Assembly: GCA_009746045.1 (NCBI GenBank)
Contig: RPFO01000127.1
Span: 312,001 to 338,763, forward strand
Direction: 5' to 3'
Origin: Mesostigma viride
Lineage: Eukaryota; Streptophyta; Mesostigmatophyceae; Mesostigmatales; Mesostigmataceae
DNA: 26,763 nt
Positions 21,101 through 26,763 of this stretch are shown piece by piece. How positions within the stretch are numbered: the first letter of the stretch is position 1; the number at the start of each line of letters is the position of its first letter. A program made the position numbers and the translations under genes. The notes beneath the pieces are model-generated. The model searched no databases. It was not told the DNA's origin and saw only the letters and a program-made list of their open reading frames with translations.

Positions 21101-23873
21101 GTCATGGGCTGTGCAGCCGAGGTGGCAGCGCTGAGTCAGGGCGCAAGATCCACCAATTCAAGAACCATTGTCGGATGTAGAGACAAGGCACTGAGATGGC
21201 AGCAATGTCGGACACGGCAATAGAAATTGGCTGCACGACCGTGAAGAATGTCCCTGCGAGTTGGGCAGCAATAGCACATCGTCCTCAAAATATGTGCGGG
21301 CACGATATCCCATGCTTTCAACCAGGCAGATCGTTGCCTACATTCCCACCTGCCTCAAGTGCGTTCATTCTCTTTCCCCTACCCCCCTACCCCCCTCCCC
21401 ATCACCAGTCCTTGCGTGTTCATCCCTGCCACCACCCCTACCTGCCCTTACATACTCATCCCTATCATCCCTACCCCCCCCCGCCCTCTCCTGCCCTTGT
21501 GTGTTCCTCCCCCCTCCCCTGCCCTTGCGGGCTCCTCCCCCCTCACCTGCCCTTGCGTGTTCATTCCCCACCCAAAGAGCTCCCCCTTCTTCTTGCTCGC
21601 CAGCACGTGGTTGGCGCCCGCAGAGATGGCCGTGTACTGGCGCATGCCACACGCAGGAACCAGGGGATTTGGCAAAATAGGAATACGCACAGACAAGGAT
21701 GTGATAAGTAGCCACACACAGATAAGGGCGTGCACTGGCGCATGCCACACGCAGGTACGAGGGTATTGAAGCAAGGCTGTCATGCAAACACACAGGGATG
21801 AGACATATTACATCCCAAGGAACAGACCCACGACACGTTATGCAGCCACACATGGGCAAGCGGGTGGGAACGAGTATTCCACGCACGGGGGATGGGTGCC
21901 ATGCATGCTACAGGGGAGGAGGGGTATGCATGCTTAAGGGGATGAGGGGGCACTTTTGACTCGGGTAGACAGAGGGATTGGAAACATGCCATGCACGGAC
22001 AGATAAGGCATTGGAGCCCGGGGCATGCTGTATGGGAGCAAGGACTCCTCTGTGCATGACACGCAAGCACTTACTTGCTTACTTATGCCATGCAGCGCAA
22101 GAGGGTGTGGGAAGTAAGCCACTTAACTGAGGGATATAGAAACAAGCATGCTCTACACTGCCTACACAGCCCATGAGTGATGAGAACAAGGCATTTGATC
22201 GACCTGCAAGGGATGGGTAGCAGCACGTTGTCGAATCGGGAAAACCGGCTTCCGCGGTTAAAACCACAGAAAGGATTTCTGGTTCGGCTATCCCAGCGGA
22301 GGACGAGTCCTGAAAGTCTGCTAACACACCCACAACAGCTTACTAAAACGCCCATAACAGTTTGCTAACACGCCCACAACCGTTTGCTAACACACCCATA
22401 ACAGTCTGATGACCCGAAGAGGCTAGAGAATGGCCGAAATGTTTTGCACCGATGCAGCCCTCCCCTCCTTGCCCCCAGTGACTGATGAGCTGAAGGTGGC
22501 TGGCCATAGGCCTATGCCCTGCTGGCTGGTGGATCCATGCGGCAATGCCTATCCCTGCTGGCTGGGTGGCTGCGTGCTGAAGTGCATGTGACACTGTGGT
22601 GGTTGCGTGTGGCAGTGTTTACCGGGTTGGTCTCCTGCGACGGCAGGATGTGCGGCGCCTTGCGTGTGGTGGTGTCGCCGATGCCCAGCTCACCGTGCTT
22701 GCTGCAGCCCCAGACGAACATCTGGGGGGAGAAGAGGGGGGAAGGGTGGGGGGGAGAGAGGGTGGGGTAGGGGAGCAGATAGCAGTAAAATGCGAAGTTT
22801 GGCACGAGGGCATGATGCTGAAAACCTTGCACATGAGCAAGGTTCGCCACATGTTGTGTGGCAAGAAACGAAAGAGCCCAAACATGAAAATCTATTTTTC
22901 AGAGCACAGGGGCACCCCCTCTAAGACACACATGGTTCCATGGGCACGGTGAGTGTTGGTAGTGGCAAACAGCGCAGCAGTAGTCAAAGGAAACCAGGTG
23001 GCGTATGTGCTTGGTGCCGTAAATAAGGATACTGGTGGACGTGGTACTATACCCGCAGTAGTCAACGGCAACCAGGTGGTGTATGTACTTGGTGCCGTAA
23101 ATAAGGATACTGGTGGACGTGGTACTATACCCGCAGTAGTCAACGGCAACCAGGTGGTGTATGTGCTTGGTGCCGTAAATAAGGATACTGGTGGACGTGG
23201 TACTATACCCGCAGTAGTCAACGGCAACCAGGTGGTGTATGTGCTTGGTGCCGTAAATAAGGATACTGGTGGACGTGGCAATAAACCCGCTGCCACCCAT
23301 GAGCTTTCCCCGACAATATCACGAAGTACAAACGAGAACAATAGATGGCAACACAACAGACGGCAATCTGATTGGTTGGCAACTTAACCACACGCCAATT
23401 TGGTAGATGGAGATGCAGACGGCAGCATACCTTCCCCGACGTGATTGTCGCGATGGACATGGCGTAGCCCGCGATGATGCGCACGGCCTTCAACGTCTCC
23501 ACGTGGCGCGGGTAGGCCACGTACGGTCGGTTGCCGCGCACGTCGTAGCCCAGCTGAGGGGTTGCATAGGTTGGGGTTGCCATGTGTTGGGGTCCCAGTG
23601 TGTGTTGGGGGTGCAGACAAGATTGTGGTGGTGGTGAAGGGATGTTGGGGTGGGGGTGCGTGGGGTGGGGGGTGGCAGTGGGTGGGTGGGTGGGTGGGTG
23701 GGTGGGTGGGCGGGTGGGTGGGTGGGTGGGTGGGTGGGTGGGTGGGTGGGTGGGTGGGTGGGTGGGTGGGTGGGTGGGTGGGTGGGTGGGTGGGTGGGTG
23801 GGTGGGTGGGTGGGTGGGTGGGTGGGTGGGTGGGTGGGTGGGTGGGTGGGTGGGTGGGTGGGTGGGTGGGTGG

Positions 23874-23916
<43 letters not shown>

Positions 23917-25693
23917 GGTGGGGGGTTGGGGGGTGGGGGGGGCGGGCGGGCGCGCGGTGGTGGGGGTGGTAAACAACGATGGGGGGAAGCAAAGAGGTAA
24001 GAGTTTGAAGGACTCAGTAATGCCCCGTTCTCTGCAAAGGGAGGACGTCATTCATATCAGTGACACAAAATCCATCGTCCCATGCACCCAAGCTACCAAG
24101 GAAAGCACCGAACCCATCCACCCATGCACCCAAGCTACCAACAGCACCAAACCCATCGACCCACGCGACCAAGCTACCAAGGGAAGCCCTTTAGAACCCA
24201 CCTGCCCGCACTCCCCATTGCCCCACGTGAACACGTTGCCGTCGGCCGTCAGCGCCATGCTGTGCTTGTGGCCGCAGTCCACGCGGACGATGCGCGACTT
24301 GGAGAAGCGGTGGCGCACCACGTGGGGGGTGAACCTGTCCTCCAAGTCGCCCAGGCCCAGCTGGCCGAACTCATTGCTGCCCCAGCAGTATATCTGGGCA
24401 AGCCCCAACAGGTGACAGGAACAATCATAAAAAAAAGTTTTAACATGTGATCACGCTGGTGGTATCCTTGCAATGGTTGGAGCCCCGATATATTTTTCAG
24501 CATATTTTTCAGCATATTTTCGAGGATTGTTCATGCCTGCTGGGAAAGGTTGCAAAAAACATGATCAACCGTTGAAAATATGTTGGATACGTGGAAACAT
24601 TGATTGTAGCATGATAATACTTGGGAAGCACACGTCTGTCTTGGGAGGACATTCGATAGGAAAGAGACCGCTGATGGCAACATATCAACCCTGAACCCTA
24701 AACCAATGACATCAGGCTCAGTCTCTGCCAGTCTCAAAGGCGTTCCAGTAGCCATCGCGGATGGTTCCCTCAAGAAGAAGAAATACTTCAGGGCGAACTA
24801 ACACCACAACAGACAGGTAAGGAACGAGCCAGTAAATGCTCGCACTTGTGCTGCCGTTCTCACCTCCCCACTCTTGGAGACGGCGAGCGAGTGCGCCCCC
24901 CCTGCGGCCATGCGCACGAACTCGATACCTGTGACGGCACCCTGGATCTGAACGGGTGACAGCTGGCTGCCTGTCTGGCCCACCCCCAGCTGGCCCTTGG
25001 TATTGGCGCCCCACGTAAAGAGCGCGCCCTCACGCGTCATCACTAGCACGTGATGCGCACCCACAGAGACGGCCTGGGAGTAGGGAAAGAGGGCGGGGAC
25101 AAGCACCATGACAGAAATAAAATAAGCATTAACTTCAGGCAATGATTAGGCCAAGACGTAGGGGAAGAGGGTGGGGAAGAGCACAATAGTATCAAAAAAC
25201 ATAAGCATGCACTCCGGGCAATGAGTAGGCCTGGGAGGAGGGGATCAAGACAAGAAACAAGCACGAGCAGGGGAGAGGGCACACGGGGCAGGAACCGAAC
25301 AGGCGCTCTCCTGTCAGAACATTGCGGAACCTGGCCTGGGCATAGGGGAAGAGGACAGGGAATGCAAAAAAGCAAAAAAGCAATTTTTCGCTAGAGGCAA
25401 CATCACACACTTTCCCCACTCTTCCTCCCACTGACAAGTTCGGGTTATACTATAACTAGACAAGTGAATAAAAAGATGAACTTACAGCTGGCCCGACATC
25501 CAAGAGTGCCATCCAATATATTTCTAGCGATTTGAGAGAGAGCGACGCTCACCTGCACAAAGTGGGACTCAAGCTCCCCCCGCACCAGCTCAGGCGTCAG
25601 CCGGTCGCGCGTGTCGCCTAGCCCCAGCTCGCCCGCGGCATTGCTGCCCCACGTGTACACCTTGCCTTCATCTGTCACTGCCACAGAGAACGC
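13168..25693 (-). CDS. RCC1-repeat protein, 3' part of a multi-exon gene (13 exons seen)
   Basis: RCC1 repeats form seven-bladed beta-propellers used as guanine-exchange or protein-binding platforms; the partner here cannot be told. Thirteen exons joined at GT-AG borders give 2037 nt in one open frame: 678 residues and a stop. Exon ranges from 5' to 3': 25553-25693, 24864-25073, 24202-24393, 23431-23553, 22623-22721, 21547-21636, 20635-20745, 20068-20177 (possibly to 20243), 19036-19169, 17843-18042, 16619-16777, 15587-15731 and 13168-13490. Intron phases agree at every junction. Twelve motifs of the form hydrophobic-x-WG-x-N-x2-GQ/ELG are seen, alternating with xAAGxxHS/VLAV segments. More than seven repeats implies at least two propellers, as in HERC-like or tandem RCC1 proteins, but no HECT, FYVE, kinase or ankyrin domain is visible. 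The first visible exon starts in mid-repeat at an acceptor, so the 5' end is outside the window. The C-terminus ends shortly after the last repeat. Confidence 0.9.
13650..13858 (+). pseudogene. Decayed ORF1-like C-terminus (third copy, intronic, antisense)
   Basis: One frame with a single TGA reads HDDENLAQQQQRQEL, stop, PTYLQLRQTKAGKPVYWKGA, PIYIGHKPWQATPAAPAPSL and ends PRGQQQ before TAG at 13856-13858. The KPVYWKGAPIYIGHKPW core aligns with KPKVYWRGGDLMINHKMW (5345-5575) and KPQAYWRGGDLYVNKKPW (1406-1615). It lies inside intron 12 on the strand opposite the host gene. No ORF2 sequence follows. Confidence 0.6.
13886..14140. repeat. 65-bp minisatellite, about 4 units
   Basis: Units start at CCATGTACA in 13886, 13951, 14016 and 14081, exactly 65 bp apart, each with TCCTATGATGGG (or TGCCTATGATGGG) and CCAGATGATG. 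The last unit is partial. Located in intron 12 of the RCC1 gene. Confidence 0.93.
14141..14433 (+). mobile_element. TTAA-tailed repeat, second family (copy B)
   Basis: The 3' part (GTAGCTCAGAATGTATTACA through CTCCCAACGGAGTTATGTTC) followed by a TTAA array (14400-14433) matches the reverse complement of 9338-9440. The 5' boundary is uncertain because similarity fades before about 14290. It looks like the 3' end of a LINE or SINE inserted in intron 12. No coding sequence is seen. Confidence 0.6.
14840..15235. mobile_element. MITE-like element with nested inverted repeats
   Basis: Outer arms: CTTTCCACATT (14851-14861) and its complement AATGTGGAAAG (15213-15223). Inner arms: CCTAATTCTG (14884-14893) and CAGAATTAGG (15016-15025). 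CCGGAACT/AGTTCCGG-type strings recur between them. No transposase frame is present and no clear target-site duplication could be assigned. Lies in intron 12. Confidence 0.45.
15587..15731 (-). CDS. RCC1 gene, visible exon 12
   Basis: Acceptor CTGCCAG, then IIHGLEGRNITMLAPGGYHV, LAASSSGEVYAWGSNFYGQL and GLGYKGDA, plus one nt before donor GTGGGT (phase 1). Confidence 0.9.
15732..16618. other. RCC1 intron 11
   Basis: Intron between exons 11 and 12. It contains an AT-rich TATTATAT run (15853-15884) and TTATTATT/TATCATGG strings (16313-16372). No embedded gene or element is recognised. Confidence 0.7.
16619..16777 (-). CDS. RCC1 gene, visible exon 11 (53 codons)
   Basis: Acceptor GTGCCAG, then LNAFRQARVESIAAGMHSSF, AITAEPEPHVYAWGFNDNFE and LGLGEGIARNSPQ, before donor GTGGGT. 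FELGLG replaces the usual GQLGLG. Phase 0 at both ends. Confidence 0.9.
16790..17070. repeat. CA-rich degenerate microsatellite
   Basis: Irregular runs of ACACAC with CACG and AAAC variants, in intron 10 of the RCC1 gene just upstream (gene sense) of exon 11. Several long frames arise from it and are artefacts. Confidence 0.8.
17240..17842. other. RCC1 intron 10, 5' portion
   Basis: No embedded gene. The part nearest the donor (17793-17842) holds the diverged duplication of the exon 10 donor region. Confidence 0.6.
17843..18042 (-). CDS. RCC1 gene, visible exon 10
   Basis: The acceptor AAGCAG lies against a CA microsatellite. The phase-1 codon G|GC gives Gly, then HSFLNLGPVLQPTRVEALRY, LNIVQVAVGYSHVLALTADG, ILHVWGSNVFGQLGTGDSKD and RTKPTV, before donor GTAGGT (phase 0). 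A diverged copy of the donor region occurs 50 nt further on. Confidence 0.9.
18048..18235. repeat. TG/CA microsatellite next to a 3' splice site
   Basis: About 190 bp of TG units with a few TTTG and GTGC interruptions (CA units in gene sense). Its edge is about 5 nt from the exon 10 acceptor AG at 18043-18044. Confidence 0.95.
18733..19015. repeat. 19-bp minisatellite (CATGTCTACTATATACTAT)
   Basis: About 14 units of consensus TATCATGTCTACTATATAC with small variants (TATACTACTATG). Lies in intron 9 directly after the exon 9 donor, in gene sense. Frames through it give a repetitive Tyr/Leu/Ser peptide and are not genes. Confidence 0.9.
19036..19169 (-). CDS. RCC1 gene, visible exon 9
   Basis: The phase-2 codon AG|G gives Arg, then LFSLEDPVQLSDISCGQYNT, LAIAKKSKTSSAVYSWGPNY and HGQL, plus one nt before donor GTGAGC (phase 1). 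The frame match across a split codon supports the junction with exon 8. Confidence 0.88.
19170..20067. other. RCC1 intron 8
   Basis: Intron between exons 8 and 9. It holds a short GCAAAGCAAAGCAAAGCA repeat near 19658, and no gene or element is recognised. A 205-codon minus-strand frame (19390-20007) overlaps it but has no motif and no compatible splice structure. Confidence 0.6.
20068..20177 (-). CDS. RCC1 gene, visible exon 8 (36 codons plus 2 nt)
   Basis: With acceptor GGCGCAG the exon reads GHSLAVTAAGKVYTWGWNAF, GQTGLGTLDAGSPTPS, then AG before donor GTACGT (phase 2). An alternative acceptor (GTCAG, exon high end 20243) keeps the same frame and adds SSLLPVRGCTCTMAQ before GHSLAV, which fits the repeat consensus better. 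Neither acceptor has a strong pyrimidine tract. Confidence 0.75.
20635..20745 (-). CDS. RCC1 gene, visible exon 7 (37 codons)
   Basis: Acceptor GTGACGCAG, then LGLSFLSPVELMPRLIASAA and STDVVLVATGGHFFEYQ, before donor GTGCGC. It completes GQ-LG. VATGGHF matches the G-x-x-H half-repeat, but no WG strand follows it directly, so the junction with exon 8 is irregular. Confidence 0.75.
20961..20980. repeat. G homopolymer
   Basis: Twenty consecutive G in intron 6, preceded by a TG-rich stretch (20848-20900). Length is likely variable or poorly determined. Confidence 0.9.
21365..21560. repeat. C-rich degenerate repeat after exon 6
   Basis: CCCCTACCC, CCTGCCCTTGCGTG and CCTCCCC strings recur at irregular spacing, up to and slightly overlapping the exon 6 donor. 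In gene sense these are G-rich runs directly following a GT donor. Confidence 0.6.
21547..21636 (-). CDS. RCC1 gene, visible exon 6 (30 codons)
   Basis: Acceptor GCGCCAG, then YTAISAGANHVLASKKKGEL and FGWGMNTQGQ, before donor GTGAGG. Like exon 3 it ends at GQ. C-rich strings in the following intron look like partial copies of its 3' end (the complement of CTGCCCTTGCG recurs near 21520). Confidence 0.87.
22321..22408. repeat. 22-bp minisatellite, 4 units
   Basis: Units begin with CTAA at 22321, 22343, 22365 and 22387, each with AC(A/G)CCCA(C/T)AAC and a GTTTGCTAA-type end. Lies in intron 5 of the RCC1 gene. Confidence 0.85.
22623..22721 (-). CDS. RCC1 gene, visible exon 5 (33 codons)
   Basis: Acceptor CCCCCCAG, then MFVWGCSKHGELGIGDTTTR and KAPHILPSQETNP, before donor GTAAAC. 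The intron upstream of it (22722-23430) contains the 78-bp minisatellite. Confidence 0.88.
22981..23290. repeat. 78-bp minisatellite, 4 units
   Basis: Units start at TAGTCAA in 22981, 23059, 23137 and 23215. The unit length is a multiple of three, so frames on both strands stay open and look like a 26-residue repeat protein, but it lies inside intron 4. The middle units are nearly identical; the first and last have diverged. Confidence 0.93.
23431..23553 (-). CDS. RCC1 gene, visible exon 4 (41 codons)
   Basis: Acceptor CCCCTCAG, then LGYDVRGNRPYVAYPRHVET, LKAVRIIAGYAMSIATITSG and K, before donor GTATGC. It completes the GQ-LG motif of exon 3 and carries a slightly divergent repeat half, with IAGYAMSIA in place of the usual GxxHS. 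Confidence 0.88.
23679..23970. repeat. GGGT array, then GTGC array and G-rich DNA
   Basis: About 48 GGGT units (23679-23873), about 10 CGTG units (23874-23916), then runs of G. In intron 3 of the RCC1 gene; in gene sense it reads CCCA. Confidence 0.95.
24202..24393 (-). CDS. RCC1 gene, visible exon 3 (64 codons)
   Basis: Acceptor TTGCCCAG, then IYCWGSNEFGQLGLGDLEDR, VDCGHKHSMALTADGNVFTW and GNGECGQ, before donor GTGGGT. The exon starts exactly at the strand carrying the WG motif and stops at GQ, so the next exon completes GQ-LG. The intron before it (24394-24863) is unremarkable. Confidence 0.92.
24864..25073 (-). CDS. RCC1 gene, visible exon 2 (70 codons)
   Basis: Acceptor CTCCCAG, then AVSVGAHHVLVMTREGALFT, WGANTKGQLGVG and VRMAAGGAHSLAVSKSGE, before donor GTGAGA. 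One complete repeat and the start of the next; phase 0. The intron before it (25074-25552) holds no recognised element. Confidence 0.92.
25553..25693 (-). CDS. RCC1 gene, visible exon 1 (47 codons)
   Basis: Starts after acceptor AACAG with AFSVAVTDEGKVYTWGSNAA, continues GELGLGDTRDRLTPELV and ends HFVQ before donor GTGAGC. Phase 0 at both ends. It begins in the middle of a repeat, so an earlier exon must supply the preceding Gly-x-x-His half. Confidence 0.9.
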
Positions 25694-25717
25694 CTGTTAT
25701 CGAGGGGGATGAAGGAC

Positions 25718-26225
25718 GGGAGGGAGGGAGGGAGAGAGGGAGGGAGGGAGGGGGGGGGGGAAGGAGGGAGGGAGGGAGGGAGGGAGGGAGGGAGGGAGGG
25801 AGGGAGGGAGGGAGGGAGGGAGGGAGGGAGGGAGGGGGAGGGAGGGAGGGAGGGAGGGAGGGAGGGAGGGGAGGGAGGGAGGGAGGGAGGGAGGGAGGGA
25901 GGGAGGGAGGGAGGGAGGAGGGAGGGAGGGAGGGAGGGAGGGAGGGAGGGAGGGAGGGAGGGAGGAGGGAGGGAGGGAGGGAGGGAGGGAGGGAGGGAGG
26001 GAGGGAGAGGGAGGGAGGGAGGGAGGGAGGGAGGAGGGAGGGAGGGAGGGGAGGGAGGGAGGGAGGGGGGGAGGGAGGAGGGAGGGAGGGAGGGAGGAGG
26101 GGGGAGGGAGGGAGGGAGGGGAGGAGGGAGGGAGGGAGGGAGGAGGGAGGGAAGGGAGGGAGGGAGGGAGGGAGGAGGGAGGGGGGGGGAGGAGGAGGGA
26201 GGGAGGAGGGGAGGGAGGAGGGAGA
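25718..26225. repeat. GGGA/GAGG purine tract of about 500 bp
   Basis: A nearly uninterrupted tandem GGGA array with scattered G insertions or AGG triplets. In gene sense it is a long CCCT polypyrimidine tract ending about 25 nt before the acceptor of visible exon 1. Such tracts can form triplex (H-) DNA. Confidence 0.95.
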
Positions 26226-26763
26226 ACGTGGGAGGAGTAGAGTAGGAAGGAGGGAGAAAGGGGATGGGGTGGCAGGTGGACGCAACAGGTTGCATGCCAA
26301 GTAAATGCCAGGGGTTGGGTGCCAGTTTGCCATAATTGCCATGCAAGCCGACAGAAGCAGCTTTGTTTTGCTGTGAACGGATCGAGTCATAGCACAACAG
26401 CCTTCTATGCACGCCAGGGTGACAGGAGCATCTAGAGGAGATTCCAAAGTGCCATTTGTTGATCATGCTGGGAATAGGCGGGCCTAGATTCGAGATGGAG
26501 GCCAGTAGTAGATTGGGGCAAATATGGCACGCACTTCTAGGAGGCAAGATACCTCCCCTTGTCACAAGATCGATAGACCAACTAGCTTCGGTGGAGTTTC
26601 ATGCATTATGCTTAGAACAGCAGCGTAAAGAGACGGCCTTTTTCCTTGCCAGGGCCCGCAAGCAGGCAAGTGCACGCGAGCATACCGTACCCTTGCGGAG
26701 GCATTGACCATACCTGGGAAGGCATAAGTAATGTCAGCGAGCAGAAAAAGGCAAGCAAAACTA
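26226..26763. other. 5' continuation of the RCC1 gene (probably intron)
   Basis: The gene must continue this way because exon 25553-25693 starts with an acceptor in mid-repeat. I find no RCC1-like peptide here on the minus strand. The plus-strand frame at 26456-26707 (83 codons) has no recognisable motif. Confidence 0.5.

Noticed and set aside
22953-23387. Plus-strand repeat protein of 144 codons
   Set aside because: It is the 78-bp minisatellite inside RCC1 intron 4. Frames on both strands are open only because the unit is a multiple of three.
23582-24415. 277-codon plus-strand frame with Gly-Trp-Val repeats
   Set aside because: Translation of the GGGT and GTGC arrays, and antisense to RCC1 exon 3.
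25709-26245. Gly/Arg/Glu repeat protein (+) and Pro/Ser/Leu repeat proteins (-)
   Set aside because: Translation of the GGGA array in an intron.
26640-26715. Possible upstream RCC1 exon after the TTCCCAG acceptor near 26713 (minus strand)
   Set aside because: The acceptor looks good, but no reading frame gives an RCC1-like peptide that joins exon 25553-25693 in phase.

Overview
The window looks like nuclear DNA of an intron-rich eukaryote, most likely a green alga. One long minus-strand gene has 13 recognisable exons with GT-AG introns of about 0.45 to 2.1 kb. Exons are GC-rich. Introns and intergenic DNA are full of microsatellites, minisatellites and dead non-LTR retrotransposons. TGTAA, the polyadenylation signal typical of green algae, lies just after the stop of the main gene and in the 3' region of one retroelement. 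The lineage call is an inference. There is no sign of operons or bacterial genes.

Layout. Positions 1-1045: no convincing gene. Positions 1049-2366: minus-strand retrotransposon remnants (an ORF1-like C-terminus joined to the tail of an ORF2-like protein, with palindromic 3' UTR and TTAA-repeat end), plus an orphan copy of the same 3' tail on the plus strand. Positions 2967-5220: two TTAC arrays around about 1.8 kb of unexplained DNA. Positions 5345-5575: a second ORF1-like fragment. Positions 6384-9268: a 36-bp perfect inverted repeat with G/C-rich tracts, enclosing a 5'-truncated, frameshifted retroelement with a reverse transcriptase (YLDD), a CCHC knuckle and a PD...D endonuclease-like motif (6694-8634). 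Positions 9296-9560: end of another TTAA-tailed repeat. Positions 9937-11335: a decayed minus-strand non-LTR reverse transcriptase (YADD). Positions 12080-12576: a plus-strand copy of its 3' end, forming a large inverted repeat with it.

Positions 13168-25693: the 3' part of a gene for an RCC1-repeat (beta-propeller) protein on the minus strand. The 13 exons total 2037 nt and join in one uninterrupted frame to give 678 residues, a stop codon and twelve WG-type RCC1 motifs. Seven repeats close one propeller, so the fragment alone implies more than one. The first exon seen begins in mid-repeat at an acceptor site, so the 5' end lies beyond the right edge. The introns hold a third ORF1-like fragment, tandem arrays with 19-, 22-, 65- and 78-bp units, a MITE-like inverted-repeat element and very long CA, CCCA and CCCT tracts (coding-strand sense), two of them almost touching 3' splice sites.

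The RCC1 gene is the only locus that looks intact and functional. Everything else protein-like is retroelement debris. The points most worth a second look are the repeat tracts beside splice sites, the irregular exon 7/8 junction, the inverted-repeat unit around the endonuclease-type retroelement, and the related TTAA-tailed repeat families.
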